DNA from: Juglans regia
Lineage: Eukaryota; Streptophyta; Magnoliopsida; Fagales; Juglandaceae
DNA: 64,000 bases
NCBI RefSeq assembly: GCF_001411555.2
Contig: NC_049905.1
Span: forward strand, 5,022,001-5,086,000
Reading direction: 5' to 3'
The notes under the pieces were generated by a model. That model saw only the letters and a list, made by a program, of their open reading frames with translations. It made no database searches and was not told the origin of the DNA. A program made the position numbers and the translations under genes. The first letter of the stretch is position 1. The number at the start of each line of letters is the position of its first letter. Below are positions 49,291 to 60,747 of this stretch, in pieces.

Positions 49291-50212
49291 TATAAAGCTA
49301 ATCACCTACCAATTTATCACTTCACCTCCAAATTATATAAGTAATTTAACCCTTTGTTTAAATCCTATATAATATTGTTGACTTCGAGATAATTGATAAT
49401 TAAAAAATAAGTAATGTACTGGTATGATTTAAAAGATTGGGTCTTAGTGGGAGAAGGCAAATTGCAAAAAGGAGAAGTTTGCGAGATAAAGTTGGATTAG
49501 TAATTTGATGGTCACCTTGTAAAATAAGTACTGGTAGTTTGAGGAGATGATCAAAGTGTAATTTCTCTATTATTTTATTTTACTATCATATTCTACGTTC
49601 AACTTATTTGTGTACTGTGGTTAATTGGTCGATATCCAAATGTGCTTTCCAACAAATGCGATCGAGATCCGTCCATGAGTTAAAGGAAAAGGATGTTAAA
49701 CCTAGTCTCCAAATTCTTTATCTTTATCTAATTTATTTATTGTGGTTGATTCTTTCTATTTTTAAGCTAGTGTGGAGTATACATTATTCACGTACTTGAC
49801 ATGACAATTTAATTTTTAATATTTAAATCTAAAATTTTATTACAAATTAAATCATATCATGTCTAAAATAACCCTCCTAAAATAAATCATTTGTACTTTT
49901 TATCATGGTGATTTGATTTTTTTATTTTTTGATACATTTGGGGAGGGGAATTTCGAATCCAAGACCTCCATTTTGGAGGCTATGGATTATGTCAATCAGG
50001 CTACAGGTTTTTGGCATGTGATTCGAATGTGAATTTGAATTCTCAAGTTTAAATGTCAAGAGGTACTACAAGTCTACAACTAAGTTACAAGGGCTTTATA
50101 TTAGCTTTAGATTATCATGTCTCATGAGAAATTCTCAGTTTTCTAGCAATTATAAGCCTATTTTTTTCTTCCATTAATGTTCCTAGAGAGAGAGAGAGAG
50201 ACCTGGTTTGTG

Positions 50213-50396
50213 TGAACTTGAAGAGTTTCCTTCATTAATTATTGGATCAACCACTTGTCATGTCCATTACCTGAGATGTTTGATGAGTTGGAACGACTTT
50301 GGTTCTTTGAAGAGTTTCCACTCTTAACTCTTTGATTAATTCTATTCACTTTTGCCGGTTCTAAAAAACGACAGTGTTTGTCCAAGTTTATGATGC
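50213..50396 (-). pseudogene. Extra, broken exon-1 remnant of the ankyrin family
   Basis: It is bounded by the same acceptor (TTGACAG) and donor (CAG|GTCTCT) as exon 1 of both copies and retains the Ser/Asn-rich tail (QSRSNSSNISGNGHDK). The DUF4219 part is gone. A deletion relative to copy 1 (after GACAAG) shifts the frame to a TAA. It lies between exons 1 and 2 of copy 2, so copy 2 arose through more than one duplication or unequal crossover. If spliced in, it would add a premature stop. Confidence 0.6.
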
Positions 50397-51678
50397 CTGT
50401 CAAGTTATGAAGTACATATATTAGTGGAAACTTAGAATAGAAAGAGACACTAATAATGTGATATATCTCATTTTTTGAAATCAAGAATTTAATATTATTA
50501 TTTCTATTTTCGATCTTGACTTTGAAAAATGATTTTTAATTTCTTCTACTAAGTGCATGTTAGGGATTGGGTTAACATGTTTTGGATTGCGTAGTAGAGC
50601 TTTCAATTGCAGAGCTTTACTAAAAGCCTTATTAGTGAAAATTAAGTTTACTTTTTGGCAGCAAACATGACTTGTCTAAAGTTTTTTAAAACTTAGCCGA
50701 GATATTTTTAAAAGATAAATAATAGTTGCAGGCGAAAATACTTTCAAACGATGGATGCATGTCAATATATATTGTATGTTAAAGAGGGTGTTACCGTATT
50801 AGACCCAATGTCCAGTACTGGTACTCAGCACTAATTGATGTAGATTTCACAAATACCGTATTAAATCACCTAAAATAACTTATTTGTACCTGTTGTCATG
50901 GTGATTCAAATTTCAATGACAAGAAGAATAAAATAAGTCACTTGTACTTGTTATAACTCGTTTGTTTTTTGAGATCAGATCAGATGAAATGAGTTAAGAT
51001 GAAAGTTGAATAAAATATTATTAAAATATATTTTTTAATATTATTTTTATTTTAAAATTTGAAAAAGTTGAATTGTTTATTTTATTTTGTGTAGAAATTT
51101 TAAAAAGTTATAATGATGAGATAAATTATGAAAACAAACGAGGAAAATATTAACTTTAGCTAAGGTACTGAGAAATTCCCAATTTTCCCTACAATTATAA
51201 GCCTATTTTTTTTCTTTCAATAATGTTTGTGCATATTGAGATATTGAGAGAGAGAGAGACCTGGGTTGTTTGAACTTGAATTATCATCTTCAATCTGTAT
51301 TAATTTGTTCTGTCCATTACTTTCGATGAACATTTTACCCAGAATTTCCCAAGCAATTTTGGCAGAGCTAATTTTATTGATTTGAGATAGTATGTCCATC
51401 CCACACGAACTTCGGATTGCATGTAAAGCTGCATCATTCATCTCTCTCCAAGCCTCGAATTCAACCGCATCATCATCTGGTTTTGGAGGTTTTGAGCCCT
51501 TTCCAACAATGTCCCAAAGACCTTGAGCCAACAAATTATTTTTCATCTTGACACTCCAATCCGCATAATTATCATTTCTAAGAAGTTCGAGAGGAAAAAT
51601 GTTTATTTCCATGTTATCTGTCAAGTTATGAAGTGCATATGTCAGTCAAAACTCAGAATAGAAATAGACACTATTGTA

Positions 51679-51851
51679 GAGAAATGATATTTGCAGTTGT
51701 GAGTAGGCAAGCGCCGTGTAGTCGCTTTGAAAAAAGTGAATAAATATGGGACCCACATGAAAAAAAATTAATTTTTTAATAGTAGACTCCACTTTTTTTT
51801 AAAGCGATTGCATGGCATATGTGTATTTTATGACTGTATATAATATTACTC
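51679..51851. repeat. Short inverted-repeat element, family A
   Basis: It lies just upstream of exon 1 of copy 2. The ends are 'gagaaatgatatttgcagtt' and 'tgtatataatattactc'. It could affect the promoter of copy 2; this is inference only. Confidence 0.65.
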
Positions 51852-51859
51852 ATTGTGAT

Positions 51860-53207
51860 ATATTTCATTTTTTGTGTTATTTCTAAAGATAACATTTCTT
51901 TGACTTTGAAAACTGACAAAATTAATTAAATTTCTATGACTTTGAAAACTGAATTAGGCCATATTTGGTTTCACACAAATTTCCTTTTCAAGATTTTTTC
52001 CAAATCAAACCAAACATCTCAGCAAAAATTTATATTTCAAATATTCATCTTTTTATCAAATATCTAATCATTACTCAAACACAAAAATTAATACAATTTT
52101 TATAAATTTTAAAATAAAAAATAATTTTAAACAATTATATTCAAACAACTTTTCAACTTTATCTATCTACTTCAACAAACTCCAATAAAAATTTTATTTT
52201 AAAAAAATTTTTTATTTAATTTTTTCCCTCTCATTTTTCAAAACCTAATTTCAAATGAATTTCCAAAAATCTCAAATATTTTCAAATATTTTTGGTAGCA
52301 AAATGTGGAGACGATCTCTCTAACTAACTAATTTTATTACCAAGCACTTATTATGCTTTTCTTTATCCAAAAAGAAATTTATGCTTTATAGAGAGTACTT
52401 CCAAAATGTAAAGAGAAACTCTATTTGCACACGGGAGGGGTGTATAGATATATGTATAGATATACTCGTATCAACCATTATCTTATAAATTAATTAATGT
52501 ATTTGGAGTACTATCATTACACTATTTTTTTTTTTTTTTTTTGTGACTGGTTTAGTCTTCACTATTACTGATACCCTCTACAGACAAACGTCTAAAAAAC
52601 AGCACTTTGCCTAAATAGAGACTTAACCTCACCCTTCATGGAAAGAGAGGGCTCAACCTCTACAGATAAACGTCCAAGAGACGAACTCATTTTTTTTTTA
52701 ATTTTTACTAAACAATAAGGAAAACAATAAAGAAAGCAGTAAGATAAATATGAAAATAGACGGATTACAGTTTGAAGTCTTGGACTAATTCTAGTAAATT
52801 TTAGAATCTGTGACGTCTTGTGAAGGGACCACACTTATCTCTTTTTAAATACAAAAATCAGATATGAAAGATCATCTTACGATGGCGATTCCAGTGATCT
52901 GACTCGTGTGACGAGAAAAGTTACCTAATGCTAGGTGATCAAATTAAAAGTTGACCTTCGCCTCTACATTGATGCATGGATATTAAAAATGAACCTGATG
53001 CAAACAACGGTCGAAGTAGATGATCATACTCACAATTACGATCGCCGATGGATGACGCGTGCTGTTCCAAAGCTGCCGCTGCAAAATGCAAATTATCCCA
53101 CTGCACACTCGTAGTCAACGAACCTAGAGGCCGGATGGTTAGATATATACCCACAGGCCACAGCACATAAGGAACCGAAGAACAAGGTCTGTCACTATAT
53201 ACTAAGA
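51860..53207. other. Intergenic region, no recognised gene
   Basis: 51960-52290 is an AT-rich remnant of a 'ctcaaaca…caaatttcc' dispersed repeat. A T-tract lies at 52525-52543. 52544-52680 contains two copies of 'tctacaga.aaacgtc'. A minus-strand frame at 53229-52939 has no recognisable domain and I do not call it. Confidence 0.4.
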
Positions 53208-53325
53208 CCCCATTTGGAGTGAAAAACACTCTTAATCTGATTTATATTCTCTCATTTCTATAATTTTAATTTTTTTAAATTCTCATATAAAATATAATAA
53301 ACAATTTAAGTTTTTCAAATCTCAA

Positions 53326-53364
<39 letters not shown>

Positions 53365-53432
53365 TATTATAATAATATTTTATTAAATTCATCTAAAATC
53401 ATTTCATCTCATCTCACTATCCAAATGAGCTT
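53208..53432. mobile_element. 'gatgagat'-type MITE with AAT microsatellite
   Basis: The edges 'cccatttggagtg' and 'actatccaaatgagc' are imperfect inverted repeats. The interior carries 'aatatattaaacaattt'-type sequence and an (AAT)n run at 53326-53360. Confidence 0.5.
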
Positions 53433-53925
53433 TGAATTAAGAGCAACTTGCGTACGTATTATTTTATCTACACAAAACATTAGTTTTTGCATTAAGTTAG
53501 TGAAAAAAGGACAATGTTAGGGTGACTACTAAATGTGCACATTAAATGTGTACATTAGTACAAATGAGTTTTTTTATTTTTTATTTTTCTTTAATCATTT
53601 TTTAAATATCTTTAACCATTAAAAAAATATAAATAAAATATAAATTCATTAATAGTCACTTTTTTATAAATTATTAAGAAAAAATAAATAAAAATAAAAA
53701 TATATAAATAGACATATTTGATGAATATATTTAATAATCATACTATCCTTTTCTGTGAAAAAAATAATATAAAAAGAAATGTAAACATATAAAAAGTACT
53801 TCTTTTGACATGATCTTCTCGACAAACTAATTAATAGATCTGTAAACACTAATTAATAATTTATTCTGATTCAAAAAAATTAATAATTTATTCCTTCGTT
53901 TTTTTATGTCGTCAAATCATGAAAG

Positions 53926-54127
53926 CAAGGTATATTCGCGATGTTACTGAATGAAAGCAAGGTATTGCGATGTTGCTGAATGAAAGCAAGCTAGGGGGGA
54001 TTTCAAAGGGGGTCACTTTTTACCTTTGCTTTGGATGTTGCTGAATGAAAGCAAGGTATTGGAGGGTTGATTTTCGCAACTTTTTGAAGCCGGCGAATAA
54101 AAGCAAGGTATTTGAAAGCAAGCTATT
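53926..54127. repeat. Minisatellite built on 'gaatgaaagcaaggtatt'
   Basis: About six irregular copies of a GAAAGCAAGGTATT/GCAAGCTA core occur, several joined by 'gcgatgttgctgaat'. Unit length varies from about 15 to 60 bases. Non-coding. Confidence 0.65.
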
Positions 54128-54129
54128 AT

Positions 54130-55258
54130 TTATCATTTCACATTATGAAAAATATTCATATATCCTATGAAAAATATCTTCATTTCTTATAGAAAAATTA
54201 TAAATGTAAAATATGAGAGTGAATAGTAATCAATTCATAATAAATCTCGAAAAGAAGTTGGTCGTTGGTTTCCAAAATTTTTGGGTGTCAGGAAAATGAA
54301 AGGGAGGTATAATTACAGTTGGTTCCCTTACTCTTGTCTCTTTAGATGTTCTTCCACAAAAAAGTATTTTGTTCAAATCAGTATGGACCATTAAGGATCA
54401 TTGATTCTTTACTTTTGAAGGTAAATGTGTTTTTATTTTTTTTATGTTCAGTTTTCTGGGGGCTAATATGTCTTTGACTCAATGTTTTTAATAGCACAAT
54501 TGATTAACGAATATCATTCTGCGTTGAGAAATTATTACTAAAAAATCAGGATTAAGGAAAAATTACATTTTTTGAGATTCAGAGGTAGAATACCAGAAAC
54601 TCAGGGAGTTTTTGAATTAACTAGTGTATCAATTTGAGTAAATGTATATATTTAAAAAAACAATGATAAATACTGAAAAACACATATTTTGGATATGTAA
54701 AAAGTTGGTAAAAATAAATAAATACTTAATATATCTTTTTGTGTTTTAAATTTGTTGAGAAACTTTAAAATATATGCATAATTTTTTCTCTCAAAATTTT
54801 CCTTGGAAATCAAAAGTCTTCTCTACTAACAATTTGTGTTTTTAAAAACAATAAAAGAAAGGTAACATTAGGATTTGAGTTTCAACTAGTTAAAAATATC
54901 AGAGAAAAAAAGTGAGCACTAGTAGTGGCCTGGAAGTTTGGACAAATTTTGATTAAGAAATTCATTTTTATAAATTTAGCTAGCTAACCACTTTTTAACA
55001 ATATCAAATAATAAATTTTTCAAATCTATCACTATTATATTAAAATATTGAAATATTTATTCATTATTACAAAAGTATACATTAATTTTCTGATGTTCAT
55101 ATTATTCCAACTGATATAATCTTTTAACAGTCTTTTTGAAGATTAGAGAATTTTGTAAATGGGAAAAAGGTATTTTAGTTTTTATTTTATTTTATTGGGA
55201 AACCAAAATTCTAAACTCTAGAATAGCCAAACGTATACCGTATAAGACTTTCCTTTAA
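54130..55258. other. AT-rich stretch, nothing recognised
   Basis: No frame, element terminus or RNA gene is visible. Confidence 0.5.
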
Positions 55259-55260
55259 GG

Positions 55261-55450
55261 TGCGTTTGGATGTTGAACTGAGTTGAGTTGAATTGAGTTG
55301 AGTTGAGATGATAAAATATTGTTAGAATATTATTGTTTATTATTATTATTATTTTGATATTTGAAAAAGTTGAATTATTTATTATATTTTGTGTTAGGAT
55401 TTGAAAAAATTGTAATAATGAGTTGAGATGAGTTTAGTTTCCAAACGAAG
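55261..55450. mobile_element. Well-preserved 'gatgagat'-type MITE
   Basis: The left end TGCGTTTGGATG and the inverted right end TTCGTTTGGAAAC flank repeated 'gagttgagttgaattgagtt' arms and an AT-rich core. It serves as the reference copy for degraded relatives at 8.0-9.1, 13.9, 21.3 and 51.0 kb. Confidence 0.6.
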
Positions 55451-55767
55451 TTATTCTCTTTATTCTGGAATAGCAAACTCATGAGTTACTGAGTTCGTTT
55501 CTCCCACGAGGCTGAAAGATTATTTTAAGGTCAAAAAATAATTTGGCCAGCAATTTGGGCAGATTAGATTTAGCCAGCCAAGAAAATGATAGACAAATTT
55601 ACTGTAGATTTAGCTAATTTGATGTAGCTATTTTTTGAGCGAACTAGTTAAAGTTTAGCCAAAATTTGACTCTGTCTAATTCATTACCAATGCTCTAAGT
55701 ACCATTTAAAGGAAGAAAGCAAACAAAGGTGTAAGTTACTGCAAAACCCTGGAAAACAACATTTACT

Positions 55768-56077
55768 GTCGGTTTGGATGTCCAAATGAGATAGTTATTG
55801 GTCTGTACGGACGAGAGGGTTTTAGATATCTAAACAGTTAGTATTTTATCTTTATTTCATCTCTATTTTCTCTATAAATTTTTAAATTCATCTCAAATAT
55901 TCTTGACATAAACAATAAAAAGCATATTAAATTCCAAAAATTTAAAATTATATTATATCATCTCATCTCACTATCTAAACGTACATTTTTTTTTATAAAT
56001 TATCTCATCTCATCTTGACTCAAAAAAATAATACTACTATTTAAAACATCTAATCTCAAGTGCATATCCAAACCGAC
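55768..56077. mobile_element. MITE with perfect 12-bp terminal inverted repeats
   Basis: GTCGGTTTGGAT at the left is exactly inverted at the right (ATCCAAACCGAC). The interior has 'ctcatctcactatctaaac' arms. Non-coding. Confidence 0.7.
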
Positions 56078-56081
56078 GATT

Positions 56082-57512
56082 ATTTTTGGACAAAACCTCC
56101 AGACCGGTCGGCTGTAAAACCCTTCTTTGCACCGCCCCTAATAACTACTTGCCAGGTAGACTTTCATTTAATTCCAGTAGCGTGCGCATAAGAGAAGAAA
56201 GGAAAATGACACGTATCTTTTTTTCACAATTATTTTTACGCTATCATATTTTAAATTATGGATATTTATATAAAATAATTTATAAAAGATGCGATAAGAA
56301 ATATAACTTTTGTGGATCATATATTTTAGTCACAAATAATCAATTTTTTTTTTTTGTAAAACACTTTTTCTGACAAAAACTTATCGTCACAATATTATCG
56401 AAAATAACTAACAATAAAAAGCCTTTTGCAACAAAATTGACTTCGTCGCAAATGTTCAATTTTCCAACAAATATTTTCAAGAAGTTAAATATTGGTCACA
56501 AAATGTCAAAAACCATATCAGAAATAGTCAAAAATAACTATTTTCAGCTAAGAGTTTCATCACAAATGTCTATTTTGCGAATAACTCTTCTCACCGCAAA
56601 TAGTCACTTGCGGCCAAAAAATATATTTTCTATGAGTTATATAATATATTCACCAGAACTACTAAAAAATTCAATATATGTATATAATTGTAAAACCAAG
56701 AAAATGAGAATGAGCTCGAGATGTTCAAAAGAAATGGTCTACTATAAGTATAAATATAAATATAAGATTCCTGAAAATCCAAATTTATAATTATATAATA
56801 ATTTAAAAAAAAATATGTTAAATTATGCTAACATGCTTACCAACTCAACATCATCAAAATAATAGCAAAGAGCTGAAGAAACCTAAATAACACATTAATT
56901 ACATAAATTGAAGACCATAACAAGATAATGATAGGAGAATTGGGATTTGCAAAGGCTAAAAAAAGTCAAAGAAGAAAAGTAATCATGTGCAAGATTTCTA
57001 CGTTCAAAACTAGGCCCGCGAATGGGGTTCTAGCCCCTGGCGTTACAAATGATAAAATCTACCGTTTAAATTTATGAAGTCTTCGTTGGGCCAGTCTGTT
57101 ATAAGTAACACGGTTTAAATCTCACATTTTTAATTGGAATAGACTTTAATATCATTTATAATGTCTTAATAGAAGGTTTAAATCACATGACCTATACTCT
57201 AAAAAAATTAATCAATAATATAATTAAAATCTCATTAAAACTTTATAAATAGTAATAACTTTTCATTCTCAAATAATATAAAACACCATACACCACACAT
57301 TTCCATATTCTTATATATCACACCTACCGTCCGTTTGCAGAATGAATGCCTGCCGCCCGCATCTGGCATGTAGCAAGCCTAGGCAAAACTACCCGTGGAA
57401 AACAACATTTACGTTTAGAAAAAATCTTCAGACCGGTCAGATTTAAAGCCTCAATATTTACTTGCCATGTAGACTCTCATTTAATTCCAATAGTGTGCGC
57501 ATCACATAAGAT
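56082..57512. repeat. Direct repeat pair flanking a CACTA-like subterminal region
   Basis: 56090-56205 and 57395-57510 are the same sequence at moderate divergence (shared 'cagaccggtc', 'catttaattcca' and 'gtgtgcgca'/'gcgtgcgca'). Between them, 56360-56640 is rich in 'cgtcgcaaa', 'tgcggcc' and 'tcaccgcaaatagtc' words in the style of CACTA subterminal repeats, ending 'atattttctatgagtt', possibly a decayed terminus. No gene. Confidence 0.4.
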
Positions 57513-59037
57513 AATCTCCTTAATTTGAAATGTTAACCCCCAATTTTGTTACATCTTCGTCCATTAATCTTCAGGCTAGGTCATTCATTTTTCCATTAGA
57601 TTGTTAGAAAATGTATTTTTGTAAAATAACTTATAATAATAACATAAACTCACAAACTGATATGATTTCTTATGATACATTAGATTTATTTTACAATCAA
57701 AGAAGTTTTACGATCTAATGTACCACATCAAATCATATTAGTTTGTGAATTTATTTTTACAGAATCTCTTAAAGGTTAAACGTTAAAGTATTTCATTTGA
57801 AAAAATATTTTTATTTTAAAACATAATTGTGAAAAATGTTGTATCTCTATTATTACCGTTATCCTTAACCCCGGTTCCTGAGCGTGACCCTGGGCCTAGA
57901 CATCAGTCCATATCCAGCTTAAAATGCAGATTAAAGATGTTGCCGAAAATTGTGTTTATATGCTAGGTTCATCCTTATCTGCCTCATATCATGCATAGTT
58001 TAAGATGGCATTATATGAATATCATGTCTAAAAATAAATAGTATTGTGCATTAAATTAAAAATAAATAAATAAATAAATAATAAATCAATTTTGAATCAG
58101 TTGAAAACCGAGTATATGTTAGTACATTTTAATAATCGCTCATAGTCCAATGGGCCTATTCAATCAGATTCTAACTCATTTCAAGCCCATTTGAACAAAT
58201 TTCAACTCATTTAAAGCTCTTTTTTATTATTATTTTGTTTGAGAAATGAGTTCCTTTTTATATTTCTTGTACATAAATACAAGAGAACTAAACATATATT
58301 ACTTTATTAATCCTTGTACTCAATAAAGAAAAAAGGTAGCAACTTTGAAAGATAAAAACACGGGGTATTTTTTTTTTACTTAATTGAATATAAAAATAAA
58401 TAAATAAAATAGGGGAGGATGAGTATTTTATTTAATTTGTGGTTTTACACAAAATATTACCATTCCCATGGCCTTATAACTTAAAAATATTGATCTTCTT
58501 CGTACACAAGAGTATTTGAGGCAAAAATGATGATAAATGGGGTCAAATACATAGATTGTATGCTTATTGAAACTATTTAAATTAATAATATATTCTTATT
58601 GAAATTTGTAAATGAAATCATACTTAAAATTATTGTATAAATTAATTTAAATGCTTGAATGGCATTATATATATATATATATATATTTAATATGATTTAA
58701 ATAAATATTTGATTTAAAATTGTCGTGAATAGCTCTAATCAGCAAATTGAATCAATCATATGCCCATTTCAAATTGAAATTATATATTCACTATCTTTTT
58801 TTATTATTATCCTCTTAACATCTTTTAATGCAATATCAAATGATTTATCCTCAGGTGAAATATAATAAATAATTTTTTAAAATCACATAATGGGATGACT
58901 AGAGAATAATAATGAAAGCCATAAGGGATAATATTATCATAATAAATAACATTACTCGTTCAAATTTGATTCCTATTTTTCAAGCTTTGATCATAAGAAA
59001 ACCATTGAGGTCGATTGTTCATCCCACCTTGCATTTT
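57513..59037. other. AT-rich intergenic region
   Basis: It holds the relative of 38750-39080 at 58240-58570, an AAAT run at 58062-58080 and an AT microsatellite at 58665-58687. No coding region is seen. Confidence 0.45.
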
Positions 59038-59421
59038 AGGGCTTGTCTGGAAAGTAAGATGATATAAGAATTCTGTGAATAGTAGTAAAATAGTTTATAA
59101 ATAGTAATGAAATGATTTGAGTTAAGATGTTTTATTTGATTTTAGAAAATAATATAGAAAGAGTTGAATAAAAATATTATAAAGTTAAATATTGTTATAA
59201 TATAATATTTTAATATTATTTTTATTTTAAATTTGAAAATGTATTATTTTTTGTATTTTTTTTAGAAGTTTGGAAAAGTTGTAATTATTAGATAATGATT
59301 AGATAAAAAAGTTAAAAATTTGTAATTAAAAAGTATTTGTATTTAAATTATGTTTGAGAAGAAAATTATGAAAAATTATGAGATGAGACGAGATGAAATC
59401 ATCTCACTCCCAAACAAGCCC
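59038..59421. mobile_element. MITE with 'agggcttgt' termini
   Basis: The left AGGGCTTGTCTGG and the inverted right AGGGCTTGTTTGG differ at one position. The interior is AT-rich with 'gatgagacgagatgaaat'. A diverged relative occurs at 13860-14170. Confidence 0.65.
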
Positions 59422-59429
59422 TTTGTTGA

Positions 59430-60540
59430 CGACATGTTTCACACACTCGGTATTGGATCTAGACACCTACAACACAAATAAGGTGGGGACTCAGGCCAGA
59501 TGGGATTTTATATCCTCCCCACCCTTAAATCTCTCCTAATGAGTTGAAGCGGGCCGGTTCTTGGGTTTGTTTTCCTTTTGTTTTTCTAATGGGCGGTTAT
59601 TAATTTCAATTTGGGCCTAATGGAGTGAGGATCGACACATAATCCAGTAAAATTGAAATTTTACATAATTGGAAATTTTATGAGTCTGTTACAATTGGAA
59701 ATCGGATTTTTGTTGGAAATTATAGAGAGAAAGCAAAGAACTGCTTGATTCTGATTGATCGAGATGAAATATTTTGGATAAGAGATGAACTTCTTAAATA
59801 TATTCCAGGAAAAAAAAAATAAAACGTCCATTTAAAAGACAAAATCAAAAGGCATAAAGAAAAAAAATATCAGTGGCTTTTGATTTTTGCTACATACAAG
59901 CTGGTATATTAACATAGTAAGACCCATTATAATTTTAAATTAAATAAAAATATCAATAATTTTTTACATAATTAATATGAAAATATTCCACATCAAAAAT
60001 ATTATATGTATAAAAAATAAGAATTATAAATAGAATTTGTCATATAAGATAGATAATAAAATGAGTTTTGCTACACAACCTCCACCACATTCCACACTCC
60101 ATACTTTTTTAAAAAAAATTTAATATTTTTTTTAAATTTTTTTTTGAGTTTATCCTTTTTAAATTATTTCAAATTTTTTATTTATTATTCATATAATAAA
60201 TATTTAATAAAAAAATAATAAAAATTAAAAATAATATGAAATGTGGAGTATTAAAAGGTTGTGAAGATTTTTTATTTTACAAAATATGTTATGTATACAC
60301 TACAACCATGCAACGCCTGTCCGAGTGTATCTAATATTTATTGAGCAATGCTAGATATAGTATTCATTTGAGAACTGTAATGCAAGTTTAGACTATTTTA
60401 ATTTTAAAATTTTTTAAAATTATAAAATTATCTTTCCTAAAATGATGTTTTATCTCATTTAATAATGTGCTTGCACATGCAGTCCCCACTTAAAAGATTG
60501 TAAATAGAATTTCTTATATTTTAATTATAGCATGACCTTC
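59430..60540. other. Intergenic region upstream of the b561 gene
   Basis: It is AT-rich. It contains the second family-B element at 60063-60290 (see 28856-29090). No coding frame is supported. Confidence 0.45.
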
Positions 60541-60560
60541 CGTACTGGGGCCATCAACAA

Positions 60561-60653
60561 GACACGTGTCCGCCCTGTCATTCGTCTTTTTTGCCGCTGC
60601 AAAATCGGCGACCTGGGCGTTTTTTGGCCTTTTCTTCTCAACTAATAAAATAG
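60561..60653 (+). promoter_or_regulatory. Probable promoter of the DOMON-b561 gene (G-box/ABRE and TATA-like)
   Basis: GACACGTGTC at 60561-60570 is a palindromic G-box with the ACGTGTC core of ABA-response elements. TAATAAAATAG at 60643-60653 is a possible TATA box, 95 bases before the ATG, leaving a CT-rich leader of about 65 bases. Motifs are seen; regulation by ABA or bZIP/bHLH factors is inferred. Confidence 0.45.
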
Positions 60654-60747
60654 TCCTTGCCTCTCCGTCGGCGTCGACATTCTCTGCTCTCTCTTCGCCA
60701 CCTGTTCTCTTGCTTTTCTCCTCTGGTCTCGTGCAGAAGCTTCATCA

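Larger units (their letters stand above)
37422..51612 (-). pseudogene. Ankyrin-repeat PGG-domain protein, copy 2 (single nonsense codon)
   Basis: Seven minus-strand exons keep GT/AG borders and frame: 51612-51261, 48623-48132, 48017-47883, 46400-46314, 46096-46046, 39980-39550 and 38030-37422. They sum to 2157 nt, 719 codons including the normal stop. The order is DUF4219 (NDNYADWSVKMKNN), ankyrin repeats, the LLNLLG linker exon, a second ankyrin block (SIFHCAVLHRQHR) and PGG with about four hydrophobic helices (EKWMKGTATSSTVVGALVI). One in-frame TAA at 48345-48343 (codon 211) replaces the Gln codon of copy 1, truncating the protein before the second ankyrin block and all membrane helices. 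Exon 1 is 62 codons shorter than in copy 1. The 46.0-40.0 kb intron is enlarged by a 5.9-kb insertion. Everything else looks maintained, so the stop may be recent or allelic. Confidence 0.78.

Noticed and set aside
52939..53229. 96-codon minus-strand frame
   Set aside because: No recognisable motif or splice context, and part of it overlaps a MITE edge. Not enough support for a gene.
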